A DNA stretch of 64,000 nt, taken from contig NC_060958.1 of NCBI RefSeq assembly GCF_910589235.1, positions 914,001 through 978,000 on the forward strand. Reading direction: 5' to 3'. Of the stretch, positions 1 to 13,000 are shown piece after piece. The DNA comes from Vespa crabro. Taxonomy: Eukaryota; Arthropoda; Insecta; Hymenoptera; Vespidae. The notes below the pieces were generated by a model that saw only the letters and a program-made list of their open reading frames with translations, was not told where the DNA came from and searched no databases. A program made the translations under genes and the position numbers. How positions within the stretch are numbered: the stretch's first letter is position 1; each line of letters starts with the position of its first letter.

Positions 1-3000
1 AAAGTCGATAGGAAATAACAATATTATATCATAGATCGCAGATTCTACCGATGATATTCCTCTTTACAGGAAATAACGTATTAAGCGAAACACGAGAATT
101 CCAGCTAAACCGTTTCCTAAGTTTAGAGTCACCGAGAATGAACCACGTGATCAAACTTCGTGCATAATTTCTACGGCGACGTTATACCACTAGTCTTGAA
201 ATACGATTATATTCTTTATACAGTGTATCAAATCAAGAGAACCAAATGAAAATGTATTCTTTATTGAATGAATTCTTCCCGTCAAAATATTATTTTAAGA
301 AGATTTCCAGTATGTCAATTGACAAATACAATACAACTTTTTTAACAGGTGTCACGAATGATATTTATACACTATTGTATAAAATAAGCTCATAAAAGAT
401 ATATTTATAATCTCTAATTAAATTTAATCCAATAATTATAATCAAATTAAAAGAATAATTATTATTTATGCTTTTATAATGAATTACTCAAAACTCGGAG
501 GTGCTCGTCAAGGAACGTGGCCGTTTTGTGTCGCATCCCTTTGCCGACTGGCTGAGGTAGCGTTTCTTCAAAGCCGTGAAGGAGCGAGGGAATCGCGTCA
601 TTAAATGAAATGGTGCGTATATTTGCGTTTGTGCAGCACGTGACAAGGTATATGTTATTATATTTATTGTTATAGAATATACGTCGTAACCATTATAGTT
701 TATATGGCCGACAGCCAAAATTCCTTGCTTGCAAGACTATCTCGATTTCTTTTTCGACCAATGATCACGAGACACTCTTATATTTAATATATAGATTTAT
801 ATCTTTAATAAATTTAAATATTTGATCCCATATAATTTTTATCCATATAATTTCTATTATGTATGTTAATATAAAAAAATGTTTTCAATGTGAACAAACT
901 AAGTTTAACGATATTGATTTATTGATCTATCATTTATCGAAGTAAATTCTTTATCTGAGATCACATTTAAAGGTCGTCTTGCTCAAAACAAAGACATAAT
1001 ATTAAGAAATATAATTGAAAGCACAATTAGGACACCTGGTTGAAATGAAATCGACGATACTCGACATTCTTTTTCAATTTCTCTCTCTCTCTCTCTTTCT
1101 CTCTTTTTATTTATGAAATTTCCATATGAAATTATAAATCGCTAATTCAAATTTTTATTATTGTCATCGATTCAAATCTCCAAAGATACCAAGCATAAAA
1201 ATTTAAAAATAGCACGTCGTGTCGTGATTCGCGGAACATATGCGTTATGTTATCACCGACACATTTCAAACGAAATACATTTCTGTTGCTTTTAAGAGAG
1301 TGATGACGTAAGCGATCACCTTTAAACCATCTCTTTCGAGTAATACGGAGTCAATATTTAAGAATTTGCTAACATGGTAAATATTTCGATGTGTTCACAA
1401 TATTTGTCAGGATTTCATTATCGTTGAAGTGGACGTATGGAAAAATTTTAAATAAGTTTTTTTTCTTTCTTTTTTTTTTTTTTTTTCTTTTTTCTCTCTC
1501 TCGATATAAATCTTTTCAAAATATGTATAAAGGTAATAACGTCGATTAATTTTCATCCGAATTAATTATTAATAATGATAGATATTTTTTATCGTTTAAC
1601 CAATCTCATTATTCTCCGAGCAAAAAAATAATGCGATATCCTAGATTACATAGGAGGCTCTAAAAATCGATAAAAATTCTCATAGCTCATTCGATTGTAC
1701 AGAGGAAAATAAAAAATACCACACACACATATATATATATATATATACCTGGTATATTCAAAACAAACTGACAAAGAAAGATGATGATCGGTTACGTGCT
1801 TTTCGTATCCTCGAAATAAAAAAAACTTATTCTACAAGCACTTACTATACAACGTTCAGCGCATCATTCTGTTCAATAACTTACCTGATGAACGAACGTA
1901 GGGGAAAATATACATTCTTCTATATTTAAGTTTAAACAAGAAATAGACTAGGAATAGAATCCAGAACTATACTTCTCTGCATTCTTTAGAGCATTAAAGA
2001 TAATCCTAACTTCTAATAATATTATCATGAGTTTTTGTTATGGAAAACTTATCTTAATAATAATACAAAAAAAAAAGAAAAAACCAAACAAAACAGTCAC
2101 TTTAACACAAGGATAATTGGACAATTCAACATTTAATTTTTATTAAAAGAAAAAAAAAAAAAAAATAAATAAATAAATAAATAAATAAAATAAAATAAAT
2201 AAAAGAAAGTAAACGTTTTCAAAAGAGAAAAGTGCTATACATGGTAACGTGATCGGTCATATGATAAAGACAGATAATTGAATGATAAAACTTAATACGA
2301 ATACGAAGCGTCAACGAGTTAAATGATGATAATCGCTATAACAGGAGAGAAGAAACGAATATATGAGCATGAAAAGACGTACAGGCATCTCTAAATCCCA
2401 TTAAAACTCATTGCCGCAAAAGCATATCAATGAATCAATTGCAGTTAATTCTCAGTGCTCGTGAGGGTCTACCTAATGTCGCGTAGACATAAAGAAAATG
2501 TACTTTGTAGAGCAAGGTTAAAATGAGACGTAGAAGAAAAAAGAAAAGAAACGAAAAAAAGAAAAAAAGGAAAAAAGAAAACAAAAGATAATGATAATAA
2601 TAATAATAATAACGTGATAATCTATTCTTTAGAATTCTTCGAAATGCTTCCTCCTTTGCACATAATTATGAAATGAAATAAAATGCGAACTGTCTTTGCA
2701 TATTTAAAACTGCTTCGCAGAAGGAAAAAAGAAGAAGAAGAAGAAGAAGAAGAAATACGAAAAAAATTATATCCACTTGTATATACATGAAAAATGGATA
2801 CGATTTTGCATCAATTTCCCCCTCTCCCCCTCCCCACCAGTTTACATAATCTTTCATCTAATGACATTGAGACAGAATTGTCAATAATTGAAAGAAATGA
2901 AAAGATTCACACGATAATTATTGTGACATAAAAAGCGACTCACTTAAAACCGTAAGCAATATAAATACGTAAGACGTGAAGTTAGTCTTCGTTGAAACAT

Positions 3001-4632
3001 TTAAACAGGCCGGAATGTGGTTGTGATGAGAATGACCAGTATAGATTCGCGTCTAAAGAATAATCAGCTTAAACGATAGGTCGAAGCCTTTTCGATCAGT
3101 TTATATACATGCATCAAAGATTTCTCCGATCTATTTGTAGACAATTCACGTGCTATCTATCATCGGAAGAAGCTTTTAAGGACTCGTTGACGTTCCTTCG
3201 TGAAAAACGATATCTAATCGTCGTTTATCGATTATTTCTTTATCGCTATTTCTGATTGGCGGAACGACGGTGTTAAATATCTCTCTCTCTCTCTCTCTCT
3301 CATAGTGTCACCCGAGAACCTCCTACTCTATTCCGAGTATGCAAAAAGATAAATAAGAGAAGAAGATAGAGAGAAAGAACGATGAGGATATTTTCGAAAC
3401 GTGCCACTGCTATACTCATGTTCCAGAAGTACGAGGAGTTTCTGGTTTCACGCTATGACGCAATCATCGTAAGCTTTTGCGAACGGTGCTTACACACATT
3501 ACATAACCTCTACCGAGCTTCGGTTAATAAATGAAAGAAATTTAACGAGGATATTCGTACAGCACTTAAGGAGAAAAAAAGGTTTTCCCTCCCCCCCCCC
3601 TCTCTCTCTCTCTCTCTGAAAACATTAATTGATTCGAACCGACAATTTTATCGGACTCATTATCACATGATTCAGACTTTATCATTATACTTTTTTTTCT
3701 TTTTTTTTTTTTACGCTTCAGTCTTATCAAATTGAATAAGTGGGCTAACCCCACCGATCGATTATCGATCAATACTCAAAAGATAAACTTATGCATCATA
3801 TGCGTCGTTTATCATCGCGTGACGTAATCCTTATTAAATTTTTTTTCCTCAATTACATTTGAATTTCGCGCCATTAAATGAAACGTCCATTCTATAAATT
3901 CAAATCTTAGGAATGAATCTTCTGGATGAGTTTTACGTTTTCATAAAGTATAATAAGTACGGGAAATAATACTTTCGTAATAAAGAAATCGTAACCTCTA
4001 AACCTGTTTTCAAATACTCATTACATAGGGAATAACAATAGCTCCCCGGCATGTTGCCTATGACAATTATAATTAGCCCGCCAAGGCAAACCAATAGGAA
4101 AAGACTACGACGTATATCTTGGCATACACGTGGTTTTAAATGTCCCGATGACCAAACCAAATCATTTCTCCGTAACGGCTAATAAATTTCTTTCTTAGAA
4201 TAAAAACTAGTAAGATTATATCATTAGAACATTACATCATAGATATTCTTTAAACGATACAAGTAAATATTAAAAATCCATCGGATAAATGTTCTTAGAT
4301 TATTTAAGAGGGATAAAAATAAAGAGTGGGATGGGAGGGAAGAGTGGGGGATGAGGAGGGAGTAAGTATCGCAATAATCGCGGGGAAAGATATTTCAATT
4401 TTCTTTCGAAGTTTGAAATATCTCAGTTTAGAATTTAATTAATTGATTAATTAATTAATTGCTCGATGAATGATCTGATACAATTTAAAAAGAAGAAAAG
4501 CGCGCGAATCTTTTCTGAATCAATTTATGTCTCATTGACCGTCGCGAAGGATCAAAGAGGGTGGTAAGACAGTTTTATAAGTAAGAGCTGTTAGCTCGAA
4601 AGAAGTGGGCGGGCATAAGGATCTATTCTTAC
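1..4632. other. gene-free AT-rich stretch, possible first intron of a minus-strand gene
   Basis: I see no reading frame with protein-like composition on either strand. The stretch holds simple repeats: CT runs near 1080-1100 and 3281-3301, a TA run near 1730-1748, AAAT units near 2164-2192 and a GAA run at 2731-2754. A slightly GC-richer patch lies near 510-620. Because a good minus-strand splice donor sits at 4633, this may be the first intron of a gene that continues left of the window. That is an inference. Confidence 0.4.
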
Positions 4633-4860
4633 CTCGTTTGAAGGGCGCGACATGCATGACTTCAGGAGGGACCGATTAAAAGGGCGGACCGTGAGACCGC
4701 CTCTCATGACACTACGCCGACTTTTCGGTGCAACCAGTTGGTCTTTTGCCTCCCCCGCTTTGCTACCGATGTCAATGCCTTCTAAAATCTCGCACTGTGT
4801 TGCCCCTTCCGAGTAATGCGCGGCCCTTGCTATTTGTGCGAAGCACGATTTTCTCTCTAT
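4633..4860 (-). other. candidate minus-strand first exon with strong splice donor
   Basis: On the minus strand the block from about 4860 down to 4633 is clearly GC-richer than its surroundings and ends in CTTCAAACGAG followed by GTAAGAAT, a near-perfect donor. A minus frame through it stays open, but its composition is not convincingly coding, so an untranslated or partly translated first exon is most likely. No following exon is visible before position 1. It could instead be a regulatory island. Confidence 0.35.
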
Positions 4861-4936
4861 CTCTCTCTCTCTCTCTCCCTCTTTTTCTCTGTCTCTCTCT
4901 CCCTTTCTCTCTTTCTCTCTTCTTGACAAACCTTAT

Positions 4937-4981
<45 letters not shown>

Positions 4982-5011
4982 CTTTCTATCTTTTCTTGAC
5001 AAGCCTTATGC

Positions 5012-5042
<31 letters not shown>

Positions 5043-5085
5043 CTTTCTCTCTCGCTTGCTCTCTCTTACTATCTCTATCTCTTTC
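4850..5085. repeat. compound CT microsatellite with internal 73-bp duplication
   Basis: Long CT/CTTT tract. A non-repetitive segment, TCTTGACAAACCTTATGCTC at 4921, recurs with one change (CAAG for CAAA) at 4994, so a 73-bp unit has been duplicated inside the microsatellite. Reading frames through it encode only Ser/Leu/Phe or Arg/Glu runs and are not genes. Confidence 0.85.
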
Positions 5086-5215
5086 AACTCTAGCCCTTTT
5101 ACCCTTCGAAAATCGAGCTCTTTTGATAATCTTGAATATAAATTCTTTCTTTTTATACTTCTCTTTCTTTCAAACTTTCTACCTTCGTCGAAGTTCAACC
5201 TCTAGTTTAAGGATA

Positions 5216-5470
5216 ATAATATTTAATTTTCGTTGCGTCGTCGTATTACATGCGATCCGCGTCTAGCGAGCTTTCGCGCTCAACTGGGCGTTCGCAATAC
5301 GAAGGAGGATGAGAACAATGTGGTGGAACGATGAAGGGCGATCGGTGCACGAATAGGACAGAGAGGAAAGTAGTATTCGTACGACAAGAGAGACCGAATA
5401 ACCGGCGTCGGCGCTTCGAGTCGCTCGATATCCATCCACTGTCATTGGACTCTTTCTAACGGGTAGCCAT
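5216..5470 (-). promoter_or_regulatory. CpG-rich island, candidate promoter for a leftward gene
   Basis: This segment is rich in CG dinucleotides (for example GTTGCGTCGTCG and CCGGCGTCGGCGCTTCG) and stands out against AT-rich flanks. It lies just upstream, in minus orientation, of the candidate first exon at 4633-4860. I infer a promoter or 5' untranslated region. No TATA box or initiator could be assigned with confidence. Confidence 0.3.
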
Positions 5471-6665
5471 GAAACTACGAATTACATACATTCTGTTTGC
5501 ATCATTCTGTTTAATCCCTCGTTCTTTTTTCCTTTTTTTTTTTTCTTTTTTTTCTTTTATTTTATTTTCTTCGATCGAAGAAATTTCGAGGAAATCCCAA
5601 CGATCGTAGATATAAACGTTTTTTTTTTTTTTTTTCTTTTTTTCGAATCATCGAGATAACACCGATAAATATTTGTTTCGTTATCATTAGCGATAAGTTA
5701 TTTAAGTCCCCCGTAAAAATGATTATAATTATATTGGCGATTTAATTAAACGTGATAAAAATTTATTGGATTACGTGACTTATAACGCGTTTGATCGATT
5801 TAGATAATTCTAAGTTGTACCTATACAAAGCATATCGATACTATGGCGTACAACGTTAAAAATATAATGATCAGAATTAATTTTGATAAATTTATAATAT
5901 TATATCGACACCTTGATGTATAATAGAATTAAATTCTTATTTATTTAAATTCGACTTACAAATTAGTAAACGCGAAGAAAGGAAGGGGATTATAATAAAA
6001 TTTACGATACTTTTAAATAGTAATTTTAAAACGCTTATATTTTATATGCCTTTTACGCTTTAGATAATTACATAAACTTAGTCATTTATAAGCATAATAT
6101 GGTAAAGGTTATCGCGTAGAACTATTTCATTATAAAACGTTTATATAATAAAAATATCAACATTTATTTATTTCTAAGAAAATTCATATACATTTATGTA
6201 TCTTTGAAATTTAGATATCTTAATTGTAACGTATTGTACATTTATTTTTGACGAGAATATTTAAGCTTTCATAATTCTTATGTCATATTATTTATAAACT
6301 TATAATAATAAAACATTTAAAAAACGGTGATAAAAAATAGATCACTTTATTGATATATCAATGTAAATCGTAAATGATCTGTCAATTTCTTTTTGTATCT
6401 AAGGAAATGTTTTATTTTTTTAAGGAAGCCGACCACAGTCATGTAAATTAAATTAATTTATTTTTGGCTTCATAGATACTGTACTAATTGATACACATAT
6501 ATACATACAGATATATTATGTCTGATGTTCTCTAAATATAAATGCTAGACCACCTGATTGTTTAGCTTCTCACAGCTTCCAATAAAAAATAATTACAATA
6601 GTGTGTAACATAGAATGATTGTTCACGCCGAATTATACACAACAATCAATTCTTAACACGTTATG

Positions 6666-6703
<38 letters not shown>

Positions 6704-6739
6704 TGTTTATAAAATAAGATAATAATCTTATGGAATGTT
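5471..6739. other. intergenic and cytochrome b5 3' untranslated region
   Basis: AT-rich DNA without a coding frame. T-runs occur at 5526-5570 and 5620-5645, and a TA/TATG run lies at 6664-6703. The part closest to 6740 is probably the 3' untranslated region of the minus-strand cytochrome b5 gene. Nothing else is recognisable. Confidence 0.5.
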
Positions 6740-7871
6740 TCAATGTGCGCTGATGAAATAACGGTAGATAAGAGTTGCTAGCACCCCAAGTACAACAGGA
6801 ATCAGCCAGGATCTCCAAGAACCACTGCAATAGCCAATCATCACATGACCATGCAGCAACTATTATTTAGATATATAGTAATATTTAAAAAAATTTTCCT
6901 AATTTCATTTATATGAACAACACAAATGGTATAATCAATGGAATCATGCTCCTCGCAAACACTTACATGATTAAAGCCAGGAATAGACTGCATTTCTCTA
7001 TTACTTTTGCATGTAGTAAAAATAAGTAATAACAAGAAACATTGTATGAATAATAACAAATTTTTAATAGCATAAAGCATTATGAAAAAAAGCAACCCGT
7101 TTGTAAATGAAACAAATGTTTTTTTCTTTAACAAATAGAGAATAATTGAACTAATATGATAGAAACATAAATGTATATAGGAACATATAATACATTGTGT
7201 ATTCATACCTAGAACTATCTCCATTTGAAGCACCATTTGCCCAGTCCCGTTCTTTCTTATCGTCACTTTTTGTTCTTTCCTCCTAAATTAAAATTATAAA
7301 ATTACAATAATTACAATGATATTTTATTATTTTTATATAAAATATTTCAACAATAAAGATATTAATTTAAATTCTAATTAAACTGTACTTACTTCTACTA
7401 ATTCTCCTATTTTATATGGTTCCATCATTTCTCTTGCATCACTAGAATGTCCAATATCTTCAAAGGGTTCTGTTCCATCTCGTCCAGCATGTTCCAAAAT
7501 TACTTCTTCACCACCAGGATGCTTCAATAAAGAAGAAGATCATATATAATTTATATTACAATTTTACATTTATAATACAAATAAATAAACATAATATAAG
7601 AAATTAAATCATTTAATTTATATAGGATTTAATAGAAATTGTAAAAAAAATTAAAAAAAAAAAAAAAAAAAAGGAGAAAAAAAATAGAACATTAAAAAAA
7701 ATATTCTAAAAAACTTTTATTATATCAATATACCTGTTTTAAAAATTTTGTCACATCATACACTTTATCATGAATAATTATCCATGAATTTGTAGCTGTA
7801 TTATATTTTGCTACTTCGGCACGTGTATAATATTTAATCGTAGAAGTACCAGTAGCATCTTCGGACGCCAT
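6740..7871 (-). CDS. Cyt-b5: cytochrome b5, tail-anchored
   Basis: Four coding exons on the minus strand: 7871-7734, 7521-7393, 7282-7209 and 6824-6740. Phases are compatible and give about 141 residues, the usual size of membrane-bound cytochrome b5. The heme domain is plain: YYTRAEVAKYN and WIIIHDKVYDVTKFL lead into HPGG, with the expected axial ligands His47 (in HPGGEE) and His71 (in EDIGHSSDAREMM). The family carries electrons from NADH- or NADPH-dependent reductases to desaturases and P450s at the ER or outer mitochondrial membrane. After a charged linker (about 90-115), the last exon encodes a single hydrophobic segment (WLIPVVLGVLATLIYRYFI) near the C-terminus, a tail anchor. The start is the first ATG of the frame (MASEDATG). 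The gene is head to head with the PBK-like kinase, about 610 bp apart. Confidence 0.93.
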
Positions 7872-8481
7872 TTCAATATTATTTAATATTTTATATTTTT
7901 AGGCACTATCAAAATAATAAAATTAAGTCGTTCCACAATCAATGACTGGAAGTCCGTTCTGTTAGAATGATTTCCTTCTAGTGATCTTCGCTCAGAAACA
8001 AAATTTAACATTAGTGAATTTCTATTACCAATAGATCACAATTGTATATTGTACTAAATATAGTATAGTTATATACTATCATGTAATATCTTTATGTATA
8101 TTTCTATTCAACGCGACGATTTTAAAGGCTGATTTTCACATATCATCCTATTATATAATACATGCTTTATCACTTTTATCATAATTCTTATTGGTTAATA
8201 AACAAACGAAGTATGATATTATAATACTTCGAATTATTAAAAAGATAAAGAGCTTAAAGTGGCATTAAAGAGATATAAATATATCGATTAGTTAATATAT
8301 ATCTAAAAATTAATTTTTACAATTTCTATACGAATAAAATGATAGAATATTTATGTTGGTAATACTGTTATGGTTCAACGCCAATTCTCTATGAATTCAA
8401 AATCAAATAACGGTCATATGAGTTTTCTTATTCTATATTCTTCACAGATTCATTATCAACAGATAGGATATCTTATTAACG
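7872..8481. promoter_or_regulatory. divergent intergenic region between cytochrome b5 and PBK-like kinase
   Basis: About 610 bp separate the two start codons, so both promoters must lie here or share elements. An ATTGG (inverted CCAAT) sits near 8190, a CCAAT at 8381-8385 and TTCAAA (inverted TTTGAA) at 8396-8401, close to the kinase start. No coding frame is seen. Promoter function is inferred from position. Confidence 0.5.
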
Positions 8482-9369
8482 ATGGAAGGATTCAAGACGC
8501 CTGTTAGAAGGAACCGTAGACCTACAGATGATTCCAATTTACAAACCCCGATTAAAATTCCAGCTTCTCCATTTTTACAGCAATTAGCTCATGGAACTGG
8601 TATGTGCATTTAAATAAATATTCATAAATAAGAATTTTAAAATCTGTTATGTTAGGTGTACATATTCTTAGTTTGGAAAGATCTCCAAAAGTTGGTTTTG
8701 CAAGATCACCTTGGGCAATAAAAAAAAGAAATAGTAAACTTGCAAAGAATTCAGAATATGACAAGCGCTTATGGTCTGAAGCCGATTTATTGAAAAAATT
8801 AAATCACCCAAACATCGTGGGTTTCAGAGCATTTACGTTATCTTCCAAGGGTGAACCATGCCTTGCCATGGAACAACTGGATATTTCTTTAGGTATATAT
8901 GTTACTATGATGATATGAAATGTTCGTCAAATCAAAGTTTTAACTTTTTTTGTAATTTTTTTTTTTTTATAGGAGACTTGATTGAAGATAGAGTCGACAG
9001 AGGAGATGACATTTTTGCAGCTAAAGATATTTTATATGTTGGTTATGAGATGGCAAAGGGTTTAGAGTATCTACATCATACTATATATATTTTGCATGGG
9101 GATATTAAAAGTTATAATGTTCTAGTTTCAAAAGATTTGAAAAAAGTAAAACTTTGTGACTTTGGAGTTTCTGTACCACTTACAAAGACTTTAGAAATGG
9201 ATAAATCACAAGAAAATTTTATGTACGTTGGAACTGAATGTTGGAATCCACCAGAAGTATTATTTGGTATATTAATTTTTATATTTATAGCCATATATAT
9301 ATATATTTTTTTTTATATATATATAATAATATATTCATAATTATTTTATTGAATTAATATATTTACAAA

Positions 9370-9401
<32 letters not shown>

Positions 9402-9873
9402 TATATATATATATAGAGGAAGGTCCTATAACAAACAAATGTGATATATGGGCATATGGTCTTGTTATATGGGAAATGTTAGCCTTATCTCCACCTTTCG
9501 TAAATTCTGATCACTCTAGCAATGATATCGAGGATATTTCTACATCAGAAAAATGTATGTCTTTAACAACAACAAATGATGATAATGATCTTACTATGGA
9601 TGATAGTATTATGTTCGAGGAAGAAACAAAAAAAAACTATGGTAAGTAATATTTAAATATTTTAATGAAATTTTTAATTATTATTTACAATAAAAAATAT
9701 TTTTCCAAATATTGTTAGGCGTTCGGCCACCTTTACCTGCAATTGATATAGGTCCAGAATATACAGAAGTATTAGACATATTTTATACGTGCACCATTGT
9801 AGATCATAAGTTAAGGCCAAGTTCAAAAGGCTTAGTGATGTACTTTTCAAAAATTATGCCTTCTAAAGTATAA
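8482..9873 (+). CDS. TOPK/PBK-type mitotic protein kinase
   Basis: Five exons (8482-8599, 8656-8892, 8973-9266, 9417-9641, 9719-9873) join in phase to give about 342 residues, close to vertebrate PBK/TOPK (lymphokine-activated killer T-cell-originated protein kinase). Family signatures are clear: GTGVHIL at the glycine loop, catalytic lysine in PWAIKK (Lys62/63), HPNIVGFRAFT, catalytic loop HGDIKSYNVLV (Asp162, Lys164, Asn167) with HGD in place of HRD as in PBK, DFG Asp181, the GTECWNPPEV region, then GLVIWEMLALSPP. An acidic, Asp/Ser-rich insert follows, as in PBK, then RPPLPAIDIG and the final lobe. In animals PBK is a MAPKK-like kinase active in mitosis. The N-terminus carries TPVRR and TPIKI, possible CDK sites. 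The gene converges on the syntaxin gene, whose stop lies about 150 bp away. Confidence 0.92.
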
Positions 9874-9910
9874 ATTTATGTCTTTATGTTTAGAATATAA
9901 TTTTTTATAT

Positions 9911-9955
9911 AGAATATAACTTCATAGAATATAACTTTATAGAATATAACTTTAT
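9911..9955. repeat. three tandem 15-bp units
   Basis: Three consecutive copies of AGAATATAACTTNAT (9911-9925, 9926-9940, 9941-9955) lie in the 149-bp gap between the convergent 3' ends of the kinase and the syntaxin gene. They may be part of one or both 3' untranslated regions. Confidence 0.8.
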
Positions 9956-10022
9956 ATATAAGAATATTTGACGAATATTTAGTTTACACATGTGATAAAA
10001 TGCAAGTTAATATAAAAAAAAA

Positions 10023-13000
10023 TTAATTGAGAAATACTATAATTAATAGAATAAGAAATATTATTATCCCAATGATAATGCCAATCTTTATCTTTCTCTG
10101 GAAAAGTGACAAATTTTAGTAATGAATTCTTTTATTTATGTATTAAAAAAATATGTTTATTATGTATACTTTTTTGTATCTATGACTTCTTTCTTCTGCT
10201 TTATTAAGGCATTTTTTACCACTCTCAACATCATCTGTGGTATTTTTTGCAAAGTATTCTACACTATTTATTTGCTCTCCCTAAAAAAAAAAAAAAAAAA
10301 AAAAAGGAGATATATATATAAAGATATCCAATATAACATTTATATGTATTTAATATTATTTATTACTTATTACTTACTTGTTTTTCGATAAGAAAAGCTG
10401 TTTCAGTAAACATATCTTTTATTTCATGAATAGATTTTTCCAATTTCAAAACTTCATTATGTCGTACTTCTATAGCAGACAATTGCTCTTTGGTGATTTT
10501 ACTATCTTCTAGGATCTACTTATAAATATTTTATAACAAATTTATGAAAAAAAGAATTTCCAGAGATTATATTATTCAATAGATTTATAAGATTTAAAAT
10601 ATCTTGTACAACAACATATGAAGATACTTTGTAAAATAACATTATGAATACTTACATTATCCACAAATATGCTATTTCCTTGTATATTATCTGTTTCATC
10701 TATCTCATATGTTGTATGTTTCTTTACTAGAATAGAAATATAATTAATTAAGTATATTTTATTCTTAAAATGAAAATATATATGTATTATATATAACTCA
10801 CTTAACATTCTCTGTTGCTGTAAAAGTTGTAAACATTTATCATGATATCTTAATAATGATGCATTGTAATCCTCCATAATATCTGAAAACATCTTTAGCA
10901 TAGTTGCATATTGTAAACGTCTGATTCGTATATGAGCAGGAGTTTCCTTTGTGTTATCTGTATTAAAAGAATCTGTAGCAGCTATATTTTCCTTCATACC
11001 TGAAAAAATGCTAAATAAATAAGTGTACATTTCCTGATATATATATATATATATATTTTTTTTTTATACAACAAAATGTTTATGCGTTCGATTGCTAAGT
11101 AAAAAATTAAATCTTTTTTATTATCACTCTAAAAAAGTTTATTCCGTTTAAACACGTATCCCGCGCATAATAAAACAAAATGGTAGACCAACGTATAACA
11201 AGAAATTTATTTTTATAAAAAATATACATAATAAATGCAATAAATTTTAATTAATTATAGTCTTTATTCACTGAAATATTAAAAGAAAAAAAAAAAAAAA
11301 AACCCAAGAAATTTAAACATTGAGAATTTATAAAAAGTACATATGAATATATTAATCTATATATGCATATATCATGATTATGATTGGTTTGTTGGATTTC
11401 CCTCCTTTGGATGAACGTTATCGTTTATTCCAGCGGTAACTACATTTTAGACGAAATGTTATATCACATGTATTTAATAAATATCAGTTTTTGTGATATT
11501 AATTGGGACAAAATCATATATTCATTATCCATAGGTGTTCAAAGAATGATAACCTGAAGATCAAATTTACTTTATCAGAAAATGATAGGTTAAGGTTATC
11601 TTTACATATTTAACTTCACTTATAAATGATAAAATAGTCACATAAACGATTTTAGTTTATTGGACTTTAGTGATGGAGTTTCTACAAATTTTTGACAATT
11701 TTAAATTGGACGATCTGAACGATAAGTGGGTAAATACTGTGTGGGATTCACAATTTCTAACCTACGAGGAACCACCTCAAGATGATTATTTTCTTTTCAT
11801 TGAAAGCGAGGATATGGACTTATTATTACAAGACACTTGTGAAGTCGTCAAAGATTGGCTTGCTGAAATTCAAACTTCAGAAGAATGCAATAATAAAGAA
11901 GCAAATGTTTCTTGGGATGTATTAGTAAGTTTGAATATAAATGTGCATGCTTTGTTATCGGTTTTATACTATATAATAAAATCTGGTCAACGTGATGAAG
12001 CTAACAAAACAAGTAAGCAAACTTGTTTAAGCGCAACAAGTTTATATTTTATGTTATTGGCTATACCTGGAAGTCATGCTTTTAATATATTTCATCCAAA
12101 CTTATATAAAAAAGCAATTGAATCTTTGAAATTATGCAAACTCTTAATTCCAATAATTACAAAGGGAAATAAAACTGTAAATTTAGAATATATGGATATT
12201 AATGAAGATCAATCGAGCGATCATGTTACTTCACTTTCAGAAAAGGTTTTATTGATTGAAGGTCTTAAAAGTATTTTGTGTAATTTCATCACAATGATAA
12301 AGTTATTTTCTTTTAGAACTTATTCACATTCATTAGATATTACTATCTCTATATTACTTGAAGTTACTGATGTCGATCAGTTTGAATATCAAAGAACAAG
12401 ATCTAAATTATTTTGTAATGCTTATACAGCTCTATTTAAATTATGTGATAATAAACACGGACCTATCAAAGCAACTATTATGATGATAGCAAAATACATA
12501 CATCCTCGTTTTCTTTTTAATCATAATGATCAACAAATAAAGTTTATGGCAAATATGCATGAATTAACAATAGATTTTTTAAGAAAATTATTAGATTCTT
12601 ATGAAAAAGAAGCAAAGATTGCTATAATGACATTAATTCAATATATTATGATTAAATGTCCAGAACGGCAAGAGGCTCGTCAGAAGCAAGCTACAGTATT
12701 ATTAAAACTAATTACAATATGCAAAGAAGATATCATTATACATATTATTAATGATATAATATCCCTTTCGCATCATACAAAAGTATCCTGTAGGCTATTT
12801 GCTCAAGAGATGATTGGAAAACTTTTAATGGAATCTAATTTAAATAATCACGGTTTAATAGAATTTTCTCAGTGGAAGAAGATAAAAAAAGCATTAATTG
12901 CTACAACATTGAGTAGATGTCTGGATTCTTCTAATATGGTAAGAGGTAGAGCTATGGCAACAATTGCAGAATTTACAGATACACAAAATAATATCATTGA

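Noticed and set aside
4728..5205. Overlapping reading frames of 69-121 residues on both strands
   Set aside because: They are translations of the CT microsatellite (Ser/Leu/Phe on one strand, Arg/Glu on the other) with no other protein-like content.
6841..7266. 141-residue minus-strand frame
   Set aside because: It is read-through of the cytochrome b5 intron between exons 3 and 4; the intron part is hydrophobic AT-rich translation with no family likeness.
8858..9340. 160-residue plus-strand frame as a separate gene
   Set aside because: It contains kinase exon 3 plus intron sequence on both sides. Splice borders at 8973 and 9266 place it inside the PBK-like gene.
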